NCBI GenBank assembly: GCA_030145245.1
Contig: JAQYWC010000030.1
Coordinates: 1-64,000, forward strand
Source: Desulfobacterium sp.
GTDB lineage: Bacteria; Desulfobacterota; Desulfobacteria; Desulfobacterales; Desulfobacteraceae
Length of the DNA stretch: 64,000 nt
Reading direction: 5' to 3'
Shown here piece after piece: positions 46,345 through 54,782 of this stretch. Position 1 is the stretch's first letter, and the number at the start of each line of letters is the position of its first letter. Made by a program: the position numbers and the translations under genes. The notes beneath the pieces are model-generated. The model was not told the origin of the DNA. It saw only the letters and a program-made list of their open reading frames with translations, and made no database searches.

Positions 46345-47220
46345 ATGTTGTATCTACGCAAAACAGCCTTTTTCAACCTGACGCTAACGGCCATGTCGCT
46401 GTTATGGACCATGGCGGTATGGGCCGAAACGGTGGAATACGACGGCCTGATCGAACCCTGTTTGATTGTCGAGATCGGCGCTCCGGCAGAAGGAATTGTC
46501 ACAAAAGTAGCAGTGGAGCGCAGCAGTCCGGTCACAAAGGGAGAGACCCTGGTGGAACTGGACTCCTCGGTGGAACAGGCGACGCTGGAAAAAGCAAAAG
46601 CAATGGCGGCCTTTGACGGCGAAATACGCCTGCAGGAGGCCCAACAGGCGTTTGCCAACCGGGTTCACCAACGGGTAAAACAACTTGCGGCGGTATCCCC
46701 CCATGACAAGGACCTGGCCGCCACCGAGATTATCCAGACCGGGCATCGCCTGAAAAAGGCCAGGGAAAAGAGCACCCTGGCCAAACTTGAGCTGAAAAAA
46801 GCGCGGGCGGTGCTGGCCCTGCGTTCGATCAAAAGCCCGATTTCCGGAGTGGTGGTGGAACGCTATGTTTCCCCGGGGGAATATGTCGACAGCCAGCCCC
46901 TGCTGCGGGTGGTCAAGATCGACCCCTTGCGGGTCGAAGTGATCATTCCCGCCCGGATATTCGGCAAGATCAACCCCGGCATGACCGCAGCCATTACTCC
47001 GGAACTGCCGGAATACGGGGAGCAAACCGCCACCGTGACCATTGTCGATAAAGTGATCGATTCAGCCAGCAGCACCTTTGGGGTGCGGCTGGAGCTGCCC
47101 AATACCGGGCAGCAGATGCCTAGCGGCATGAAATGCCTGGTGCGTTTTGAAATAGATGATGACCCTGGCGGGATGAAAAAGGCCACAGCCCGGATCACCC
47201 CGGATCAGGCACAAAACTGA
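46345..47220 (+). CDS. Periplasmic adaptor (HlyD/RND membrane-fusion type)
   Basis: This 291-residue protein has a signal peptide (LTLTAMSLLWTMAVWA), lipoyl half-motifs (GAPAEGIVTKVAVERSSPVTKGETLVELD and IKSPISGVVVERYVSPGEYVD), a helical hairpin between them and a beta-barrel domain (VEVIIPARIFGKINPGM). Adaptors of this type link an inner-membrane pump to a TolC channel. It lacks a clear membrane helix after signal cleavage. AGGAGA supports the ATG. It lies directly before the giant repeat protein and should form an envelope-spanning path with the TolC protein at 54783. Confidence 0.88.
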   Translation: MLYLRKTAFFNLTLTAMSLLWTMAVWAETVEYDGLIEPCLIVEIGAPAEGIVTKVAVERSSPVTKGETLVELDSSVEQATLEKAKAMAAFDGEIRLQEAQQAFANRVHQRVKQLAAVSPHDKDLAATEIIQTGHRLKKAREKSTLAKLELKKARAVLALRSIKSPISGVVVERYVSPGEYVDSQPLLRVVKIDPLRVEVIIPARIFGKINPGMTAAITPELPEYGEQTATVTIVDKVIDSASSTFGVRLELPNTGQQMPSGMKCLVRFEIDDDPGGMKKATARITPDQAQN

Positions 47221-47251
47221 TCAGGTATGACCGTTCTTGAAGGAGAGAACC

Positions 47252-50200
47252 ATGGCTAAAAAGCTCGCTAAAAAACAACCCAGAATTCTCCGTTACGAAG
47301 AGCTGGAACAGCGTGTGCTGCTTTCAGCCGATGCTGTTCCGGGCCTGGAGATTGATGTGGCCCACGAACAGGTGCTGGTGGAGGATGTCGCCGTCCGGGA
47401 ACAGGCCGACCGCAAGGCGCCGGAGCATACGGTGGAACAAAATGATGAAGCAGTGGGTTCGGAGCTGGTTTTTGTCAATGGGAACGTGGCCGATCACGAA
47501 CAGCTGATCGACAATCTGAAAGCAAGCAACGGCAACCGTATCATCGAAGTGGTGGTAATCGACCCCCATGGCAGCGGGATCGAGCAGGTGAGCACAATCC
47601 TGGCCGATCGCTCAGAGCTTACGGCCGTGCACTTCATCACCCACGGCGCCCACGGCCAGCTCAACCTGGGTGACACCTGGCTGAACAGCACCACCCTGGA
47701 ACAGAACAGCGATGCCGTTGCCCAGTGGGGCAACGCCCTGACCGAAACCGGGGACTTTCTCTTTTACGGCTGTAACATCGCGGCCGACAGTGATGGCCAA
47801 AGCCTGCTTGAGCAGATCGGCCAACTCACCGGCGCAGACGTGGCAGCCTCGGATGACATGACCGGCAACAGCGAACAGGGTGGTGACTGGGACCTGGAAT
47901 ATCAATCCGGACCCATTGAAACAAACTTTTCAATCCGTTCTGATCAGCAACAGGGCTGGTCCCACCTGCTGGCACCACCGACCATCAACAGCAACGGCGG
48001 CAACGCCACGGCAGACATCAATGTTGCCGAGAACACCACCCTGGTGACCACCGTAACAGCCACGGACCCGGAACTTGATTCCCTGACCTATTCCATCACC
48101 GGCGGCGCAGATGCGGGCCAATTCAGTATAGACATAAACACTGGAGAGCTCACCTTCAATTCAGCACCTGATTTCGAAACCAAAAATGATGCAGGTAACG
48201 ACAATGTCTACAACGTCACGGTGATGGCTGACGACAGCAACGGGGGTACCGATACCCAAGAGATATCGGTCTTTGTGACCAACGTCAACGAGGGACCTGT
48301 GCATACAATGCCCGGAATCCTGACCATTGAGAGAAACGGCATGCTGTTTTTCTCGTCTGAAACCGACACGGCGATCGCAATAAGCGATCCTGATGCCGGG
48401 GACAGCCCCGTACAGGTCACACTGACTGCCACCAACGGCAAACTGAACCTGCCCGGGGCCAAGGGGCTGCCCTTCACCACAGGCACCGGCACGGCAGACG
48501 CCACCATGATCTTCACCGGCACCATTAGCGACATCAATGCCGCCATGGAGGGGATGACCTTTGCGGCCACCCCGGGCTTCACCGGCATGGCCAGTGTGGA
48601 GATCACGACCAACGACCAGGGGAGCACAGGCAGCGGCGGCTCAAAGGAAAAGACTGACCTGATCACAGCCACCGTTATGCCTGAAGCAATTGACAGCTTG
48701 TGGGTGAGCACGGCCTCCAATGCCACAGTGGATGCGGCCTTTGGTAATTTATCCTGGACAGATGGCGAAATAATACAGTTTGCAAACCCGAATTTCACTC
48801 TTTCCAAGGATGACCATATAGTTGTTGGCCCGGACACCAATGGAACCTTTACCCCGTCAGTCGATTTCGACGCAGCCGGATTCGCCCAGGACCATGACGC
48901 CAACATAAATGCCTTGCACTATGTCGCCCGAAATTTGGTCATCGGGACCGGAAACACCATCCAACTGATGATCGGGGACATCCTGTTCAGTACAGAGGAA
49001 AATGAAATCTTTGATGGCGTTACGGTGACCAACCGGGATATCGCCATGTTCCGCCCGACCACGCCAGGGGATTACTCATCCGGCAGCTTCAGCGTCGTAT
49101 TAGAAGAACCAGAGCCAGGGACAGCAATCAAGGGGCTGACCCTCGTACAAAATGACACCAGCACCGGCTCCACATCTCCGGTGTTGCTCAACCAGGGAGA
49201 CTTCCTGTTATTGCTGGAAGGCGCAACCTATGAAAACAGCATCTGGCGCTATGAGCCAAACGGGGTTGGCCCAGGTACGACGACAGGCACGCTTACGGAG
49301 TTCATAGAAGGCGACTCGGCAAACGTCGACATAAGCCACCCCCTGAACAGCATTCACCTGATCGAGTACAGAAGCACCATCGGCGGGCTAGAACTCTTCC
49401 AAGGAGACATCCTGGCCACGATGAATTCGAACGATAATGAGCTTGGCAAAAACGACATTGCGGTAGAAAATTATGACGTTTTCCGTCTGAATGTGGAGTC
49501 CACCGGAGTCGGAACGTCCGCCGCCACGGCCAGTATTTTGTTTGACGGCAGCGACGTTGACATTAATGCCAACGGAGAAGAGTTTGATGCTTTAACCCTG
49601 GTTTTAGACAGCAACGCGGTGGCAATATCCGACGATATCTTCTATATGTCCGAAAACAAAGGCATTGATTACTGGGTCGGTAACGTTAGCTATGCAGGTC
49701 CCAGCACTCAAGAAACGCGTAGCTTCGCCATCATCGACGGTAATACCGACGGCGGGTTCATCATCTCTCCGGGCTCGGGCGAAATCAGCGTTGCCAACAG
49801 CGTTGCCGTGGATTTTGAGACAACACCGACCATAACTCTCACCGTCGCATTCATTCAAAACCAGGGCGCGTACACCACGTCGACCATCACAATCAATCTG
49901 TACAATGAGAACGATGGGCCTGTAATCGTGAACAATACCGGCATCACCGTCGGCAAAGGTTCGACGAACAACGTAATCACCGCGGCCAGGCTCAATGCAA
50001 GCGATCAGGACGTTGACGATAACGACCCAGACCTGAAATATACCCTGACCGGCAATGTCAGTAACGGAACACTGAAAATCAACGGCAGTGACCTGGATGC
50101 GTTCTCTACCTTTTTCCAGGCCAACATCGATGCAGGGGAAATCACCTACGATCACGACGGCTCAGATACGCTGACTGACAGCTTTACCTTCTCAATAACC

Positions 50201-52000
50201 GACAATGATCCGGAAGAACGCCACGACGCCAACGGTGAGTTTACCATCACGGTAGGCTTGGGAAACAATGCGCCGGTGGCAGCCGATGCTGGGATATCTA
50301 TCGATGAAGACACCGTCTGCAACGGAACCCTGCCGGTGGCCACCGACGCGGATGGTGATCCGGTCACCTACACCCTGGAGAACGCTGCCGGTAACGGGAC
50401 TGCCGCGGTCAATCCGGACGGCAGCTTCAGCTACACCCCGGATGGTGGCTTCACCGGGATCGACACCTTCACCTACACGGCCGATGACGGAAACGGCGGC
50501 ACCGATACCGCCACCGTTACCATCACGGTTGTTCCGGTTGTTCCGGCTGTTCCGGCTGTTCCGGTTGTTCCGGTTGTTCCGGTTGTTCCGGTTGTTCCGG
50601 TTGTTCCGGTTGTTCCGGTTGTTCCGGTTGTTCCGGTCAACGATGCACCCATGGCTGCCGATGCCGGAATCAATGTCTCAGAAGACACCGTCTACAGCGG
50701 TAACCTGCCCCTGGCAACCGATGCAGATGGAGATACGGTCACCTACACCCTGGAGAGCTCTGCCGGTAACGGGACTTCCGTGGTCAATCCGGACGGTAGC
50801 TTCAGCTACACCCCGAATGCTGACTTCAACGGCAGTGACACCTTCACATACGCGGTCAAGGACGCCAACGGCGGCAGCAGCACCTACACGGTAAGCGTCC
50901 ATGTCGCGGCAGTGAAAGATGCCCCGACCTTTACCTCGACCCCGGTCACCACGACCACCGGGGATACACCATACAGCTACACCATCACCACCTGTAATAT
51001 AGACGCCCTCCCCCTGACAATCTCCGCGCCCACCCTGCCGGCCTGGCTGACCCTGGTCGACAATGGTGACGGTACCGCCACCCTGTCCGGCACCCCAACC
51101 AATGCCGATAAAAGCGAGCACATTGTTATTCTTGAGGTTTCCAATGGTGCATTGACCAACACACACAGCTTCACTATCAACGTCTTTGGAACAACGAGTG
51201 TTCCTCCTGTAGAAGCTATCGATCCTGACGGCACCGATGAAACAGTGAGTGAATCAAGACCGTTTTTCAAAGATCCCGAAACAAATAAAGAGGATGATTT
51301 AGCTGGAGAGGACCAGCCCCATGGAAGAACGGCACCAGATCCATCCGCTGGATATAAAACAATGTCGTCTGTTAAAGAACAATTGATCCCGGAGGAGTCA
51401 ACCGGCACAGATACTTCAACCGTGCAAATAAAAGAGAAAGAGATGGCTGCTGAAACCACTGAAGAAATTATTGACCTGCCCCATGAAAGCCAAACGGGCA
51501 GCCAGTCGGAAGGCCGTCGGCCTGATCGATTCCCCATCTTTTTTGACACGGATCTGAATAAGGAGATATCTTCTTTAAAACATTTAAATTTAAACCACAC
51601 GGCCCGGATGAGTGCACCAAGTACCATGGGCGGGGATGATGTCAACAGCCCCATTTTCAACAGTGATGATCCGAACCAGGTTGATATAAACAGGGGCTAT
51701 GACCGGATGAATGAGCAGATCGATCAAGCCTTCGACAGTGAACTTAAAAGCCAGGCGCTTAAAGCAAAGATTCTCACCATCACCTCAGGCACCTTTACCG
51801 TTGGTATTGTCAGCTATCTGTTACGGGCAGGCTCTATGGTTGCAAGCCTTCTCTCAAGCCTGCCGGTATGGCGCGGGTTTGACCCGATAGCAATTTTTTC
51901 CGGAACTAAGAAAAAACCCAAAAGCAAAACAGATGAAATTCCAGATACAGACGAATTAAAAGCTGAATCTCTTTTTGATGGTGAGGCAGATGACCTTTAA
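47252..52000 (+). CDS. Giant surface repeat protein with LEPR-XLL-like start and DUF4347-like domain
   Basis: This 1582-residue acidic protein is the likely cargo of the operon. Residues 10-28 hold RILRYEELEQRVLLSADA, a LEPR-XLL-like N-terminal motif seen in very large surface proteins. Residues about 70-235 resemble DUF4347, with H131 in THGAHG and C174 in YGCNIA, a His/Cys pair like that of clan-CD cysteine peptidases. Cadherin-like and VCBS-like repeats follow (DPELDSLTYSITG, NEGP, DADGDPVTYTLEN), a Val-Val-Pro linker, an Ig-like domain, a charged stretch, and near 1511-1545 a hydrophobic segment (GIVSYLLRAGSMVASLLSSL) followed by PVWRGFDP and a basic-acidic tail. No Sec signal peptide is present. 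GAAGGAG precedes the ATG; the frame opens at a TTG 15 bases earlier. Probably an adhesin; function is inferred from architecture. Confidence 0.88.
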   Translation: MAKKLAKKQPRILRYEELEQRVLLSADAVPGLEIDVAHEQVLVEDVAVREQADRKAPEHTVEQNDEAVGSELVFVNGNVADHEQLIDNLKASNGNRIIEVVVIDPHGSGIEQVSTILADRSELTAVHFITHGAHGQLNLGDTWLNSTTLEQNSDAVAQWGNALTETGDFLFYGCNIAADSDGQSLLEQIGQLTGADVAASDDMTGNSEQGGDWDLEYQSGPIETNFSIRSDQQQGWSHLLAPPTINSNGGNATADINVAENTTLVTTVTATDPELDSLTYSITGGADAGQFSIDINTGELTFNSAPDFETKNDAGNDNVYNVTVMADDSNGGTDTQEISVFVTNVNEGPVHTMPGILTIERNGMLFFSSETDTAIAISDPDAGDSPVQVTLTATNGKLNLPGAKGLPFTTGTGTADATMIFTGTISDINAAMEGMTFAATPGFTGMASVEITTNDQGSTGSGGSKEKTDLITATVMPEAIDSLWVSTASNATVDAAFGNLSWTDGEIIQFANPNFTLSKDDHIVVGPDTNGTFTPSVDFDAAGFAQDHDANINALHYVARNLVIGTGNTIQLMIGDILFSTEENEIFDGVTVTNRDIAMFRPTTPGDYSSGSFSVVLEEPEPGTAIKGLTLVQNDTSTGSTSPVLLNQGDFLLLLEGATYENSIWRYEPNGVGPGTTTGTLTEFIEGDSANVDISHPLNSIHLIEYRSTIGGLELFQGDILATMNSNDNELGKNDIAVENYDVFRLNVESTGVGTSAATASILFDGSDVDINANGEEFDALTLVLDSNAVAISDDIFYMSENKGIDYWVGNVSYAGPSTQETRSFAIIDGNTDGGFIISPGSGEISVANSVAVDFETTPTITLTVAFIQNQGAYTTSTITINLYNENDGPVIVNNTGITVGKGSTNNVITAARLNASDQDVDDNDPDLKYTLTGNVSNGTLKINGSDLDAFSTFFQANIDAGEITYDHDGSDTLTDSFTFSITDNDPEERHDANGEFTITVGLGNNAPVAADAGISIDEDTVCNGTLPVATDADGDPVTYTLENAAGNGTAAVNPDGSFSYTPDGGFTGIDTFTYTADDGNGGTDTATVTITVVPVVPAVPAVPVVPVVPVVPVVPVVPVVPVVPVVPVNDAPMAADAGINVSEDTVYSGNLPLATDADGDTVTYTLESSAGNGTSVVNPDGSFSYTPNADFNGSDTFTYAVKDANGGSSTYTVSVHVAAVKDAPTFTSTPVTTTTGDTPYSYTITTCNIDALPLTISAPTLPAWLTLVDNGDGTATLSGTPTNADKSEHIVILEVSNGALTNTHSFTINVFGTTSVPPVEAIDPDGTDETVSESRPFFKDPETNKEDDLAGEDQPHGRTAPDPSAGYKTMSSVKEQLIPEESTGTDTSTVQIKEKEMAAETTEEIIDLPHESQTGSQSEGRRPDRFPIFFDTDLNKEISSLKHLNLNHTARMSAPSTMGGDDVNSPIFNSDDPNQVDINRGYDRMNEQIDQAFDSELKSQALKAKILTITSGTFTVGIVSYLLRAGSMVASLLSSLPVWRGFDPIAIFSGTKKKPKSKTDEIPDTDELKAESLFDGEADDL
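50527..50637 (+). repeat. Nine-base tandem repeat encoding Val-Val-Pro
   Basis: About twelve copies of GTTGTTCCG (two with GCTGTTCCG) encode (VVP)n or (AVP) triplets between two VCBS-like repeats of the giant protein. The copies are nearly identical at the DNA level, so copy number can change by slippage without breaking the frame, lengthening or shortening a stiff linker. Confidence 0.92.
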
Positions 52001-53630
52001 TACCCCAGCCATGCGACTCAGCATCGCCTTGGTTCTGTTGACGATCAATCTCCTGCTGATGGCCAACCTGATCGGATTGGTTCCCGACAAATCCAAATCT
52101 GCGTTAAAGATGCGTCAGAGTTTAAGCGAATCGCTGGCTCTGCAATTTTGCGCCGCAGCCGAAAAAGGAGAATTCCAAACCATCCAGAACACCCTCCGGG
52201 CGGTGGTGGAGAGAAATGACGATATCCGTTCCGCGGCAATTCGCACCATTGACGGTAAACTTCTCGCCCTGGAGGGGGAACATCTGCTTCACTGGAAGCC
52301 CCCGGTCGATGGAAAATCAACCCCGACCCATGTAAATGTCCCCCTGTATATGAAAAATAAAAAGTGGGCAATGGTGGAAATATGTTTTGCCCCATTGTGG
52401 ATAGATACTCCGGCAAGCGGGTTCACCAATTCCTTTATCGGTCTGGTGGCTTTTATCGGCCTGGGCAGTTTCATCTGTTATTTCTTTCTCATCAAAAAAA
52501 CCCTGCGTGAACTTGATCCTGCAGCGGTTATTCCGGAACGGGTTCAGAAAGCCTTTGATGTTCTCCAGGAAGGGGTGGTGATCCTGGATGAAAAAGAACT
52601 GATCGTGATGACAAACAAGGCTTTTGCCGGACTGCTCGGCAAGTCCCCCAAAGCAATGATCGGACTGAAGGGATCGGAACTTGGCTGGCTGGATTGTCAT
52701 ACCCCGGACCAGATCAGACAATTGCCATGGTTCAAGGCCATGGAGGGAGGTAAAGAACAGAAAAGCGTCTCCCTGGGGCTGCGAAACAGTTCCGGCAATA
52801 AAATCAAGCTGGCTGTCAACGCTTCCATACTGACCGACAATCTGGGAAAGCGCCAGGGCACCCTGGTGACGTTTGACGATATCACCCAGTTGGAGGAAAA
52901 GAACTTCGAACTCAGCTATCTGGTTGAGAAACTGCAGCTGGCCAACGATGAAATTAATGGGAAAAACCGGGAGCTGGAAATCCTTGCCAGTTGCGATCCC
53001 ATGACCCTTTGTTTAAACAGGCGCTCCCTGGGTAAAAGGTTCGATGCCCTGTTCACCCAGGCAAAAGCAAACCAAGAGCAACTGTGCTGCCTGATGGCGG
53101 ATATTGATTTTTTCAAAAAGGTCAATGACAATTATGGCCACGCAACCGGAGATCAGGTGATCAAGGCGGTTGCTGACGTTCTGAAAACCGCCACCCGGGA
53201 TACCGACCTGGTCGGACGCTACGGCGGAGAAGAGTTCTGTGTGGTTTTGCCCGAACTTCATATAGACCAAGCGGTTCAGATTGCCGAGCGCATCCGCCAG
53301 ACAATTGAAAAGCAATCCTGCTCCGGGGTCAAAGTCACCGTAAGCCAGGGGGTTTCTTCAATTGAATTCAATGCCGGCAAACCTGACGAATTGATCGACC
53401 AGGCAGATAAAGCCCTATACGCAGCAAAAAAAGGCGGAAGGAACCGGGTTATCACCTGGGGAAAAGAGATAGACGCGGAATCCGAGGACAATGACGGGGA
53501 GGAAACCCAGGAACAGGTGGCACAACCGGAAAAAACCGAAACCATTGATACGGATCAGGCGAAACTGGAACGCCGGGTGCTGGAACTTGAAGGGCTGCTG
53601 AAAAAACGCAACCAATGCCATCAGAAATGA
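51990..53630 (+). CDS. Membrane PAS-GGDEF diguanylate cyclase
   Basis: This 546-residue protein has two N-terminal membrane helices (about 8-27 and 145-170) around a periplasmic domain of about 115 residues, a PAS-like domain (about 185-300), a coiled coil and a GGDEF domain with GGEEF at 412-416. The RxxD inhibitory motif (RDTD, 403-406) is present five residues before it. It should make cyclic-di-GMP. The ATG at 51990 overlaps the end of the giant-protein gene by 11 bases. The C-terminus ends in a short non-homologous tail where a frame change cuts off a decayed EAL domain, so the ancestor was probably a GGDEF-EAL protein. Confidence 0.9.
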   Translation: MTFNTPAMRLSIALVLLTINLLLMANLIGLVPDKSKSALKMRQSLSESLALQFCAAAEKGEFQTIQNTLRAVVERNDDIRSAAIRTIDGKLLALEGEHLLHWKPPVDGKSTPTHVNVPLYMKNKKWAMVEICFAPLWIDTPASGFTNSFIGLVAFIGLGSFICYFFLIKKTLRELDPAAVIPERVQKAFDVLQEGVVILDEKELIVMTNKAFAGLLGKSPKAMIGLKGSELGWLDCHTPDQIRQLPWFKAMEGGKEQKSVSLGLRNSSGNKIKLAVNASILTDNLGKRQGTLVTFDDITQLEEKNFELSYLVEKLQLANDEINGKNRELEILASCDPMTLCLNRRSLGKRFDALFTQAKANQEQLCCLMADIDFFKKVNDNYGHATGDQVIKAVADVLKTATRDTDLVGRYGGEEFCVVLPELHIDQAVQIAERIRQTIEKQSCSGVKVTVSQGVSSIEFNAGKPDELIDQADKALYAAKKGGRNRVITWGKEIDAESEDNDGEETQEQVAQPEKTETIDTDQAKLERRVLELEGLLKKRNQCHQK

Positions 53631-53907
53631 TGAACTGCAACTGTACTACCAGCCCAAGATTGAAGCTGCAACCGGGCTGATCGACGAACTCGGCGACTGG
53701 ATTCTTTATACCACTTGCCAACAGCTCAGGGCCTGGATGGATATGGGGCTGGAAGTGATCGCTGGGGGGGGTGAGGAAAAACATCAGGCGGATCATCTGA
53801 TTGCGTTGGGTTGCGAATATCTCCAGGGCTATAACTTCAGCCGTCCGTTACCTGGAAATGAGGTTGTGAAGCTCTTAAAAGAACAACAGATAAAGCTGAT
53901 ACGTTGA
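53611..53907 (+). pseudogene. Decayed EAL domain remnant
   Basis: In the +1 frame relative to the GGDEF gene, a stretch of 98 codons reads NAIRNDELQLYYQPKIEA, then LGDWILYTTCQQLRAWMDMG, then EYLQGYNFSRPLP, which are the first, middle and last parts of an EAL phosphodiesterase domain. The EAL motif itself and most metal-binding segments are missing, so two internal deletions plus a frame change are needed to explain it. No ribosome site precedes it. It cannot be an active phosphodiesterase. Confidence 0.8.
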
Positions 53908-53936
53908 CAAATTGCTTTCGCCAAGGGGGGCACCCG

Positions 53937-54770
53937 GTGTTTCAGAAAGTTGTAAAATCAGCGAAACGGATTTCATTACCGGATACTTATCTGAAATTGA
54001 GGCAATTAATGGACGAGCCGGATTATACCATGGTGGAAGTAGCCGTTCTGGTGGGGCGTAATCCCGGAATAGCCAACCGCTTTCTACACATCATCAACAG
54101 TCCCCTGAACAGAAGAATCCAAAAAATCGACTCGGTTAGCCATGCCGTTTGTATGCTGGGGATAGGGCAAATTCATGATATCGTCCTCTGCGCCTCCGTT
54201 GCCCTGGCTTTTGAGGAGATCAAGACGAAACAGATGACCATGAAAAAATTCTGGCAGCGGAGTTTTTACTGTGCCGTGATGGCAAAACAGCTGGCCATGA
54301 AATGCAGAATAGCAGAAAGCGACAGACTCTTCGTAAACGGTATGCTCCATGGGATTGGTCACCTGTTCATGGATCTGTCAATTCCCAAAGAATCAGAACA
54401 GGCTGTTTTGAACGCAAGGAAACAGGAACGACCGTTATATCAGGTGGAAAGGGAGTTGCTCGGGTTTGATTACGCAGAGCTGGGGGCCTGGGTCATGGGC
54501 CACTGGGGGTTGCCCCGAAGCCTCCGGGCCATCACCTGTTTTCATCCGGAACCGGCCAGGGCCACTCAGTTTGCCATGGAAACAGCATTGCTGCATCTAA
54601 GCAATCTGCTGGTCATATCAGACATGGAAAAGAGTCTTTTCGGAAAAGGATCTTTTACTGTTGACCCCACCGTCTGGCCGACAACCCGCCTGACCGAGGA
54701 ACAATGTTTGAATTTCAGGCAGACCGCCGCTGATCAGTTTGGTGAAATCACGAATAGTATCTTTTACTAA
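53937..54770 (+). CDS. HDOD-domain signalling protein
   Basis: This 277-residue soluble protein is an HDOD domain: VAVLVGRNPGIANRFLHIINSP, AVCMLGIGQIHDIVLCAS, LFVNGMLHGIGHLFMDL and the late WGLPRSLRAITCFHPEP. HDOD domains are HD-like but lack the full metal site and act in signalling. A TTG at 53904 is open, but AAGGGGGG lies six bases before the GTG at 53937, so that start is preferred. It sits between the cyclase remnant and the TolC gene and probably regulates the export operon or its output. Confidence 0.82.
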   Translation: MFQKVVKSAKRISLPDTYLKLRQLMDEPDYTMVEVAVLVGRNPGIANRFLHIINSPLNRRIQKIDSVSHAVCMLGIGQIHDIVLCASVALAFEEIKTKQMTMKKFWQRSFYCAVMAKQLAMKCRIAESDRLFVNGMLHGIGHLFMDLSIPKESEQAVLNARKQERPLYQVERELLGFDYAELGAWVMGHWGLPRSLRAITCFHPEPARATQFAMETALLHLSNLLVISDMEKSLFGKGSFTVDPTVWPTTRLTEEQCLNFRQTAADQFGEITNSIFY

Positions 54771-54782
54771 AGAGGTCTTGGA

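Noticed and set aside
50527-50637. Tandem repeat considered as a CRISPR array
   Set aside because: Units are nine bases, contiguous and coding, with no spacers.
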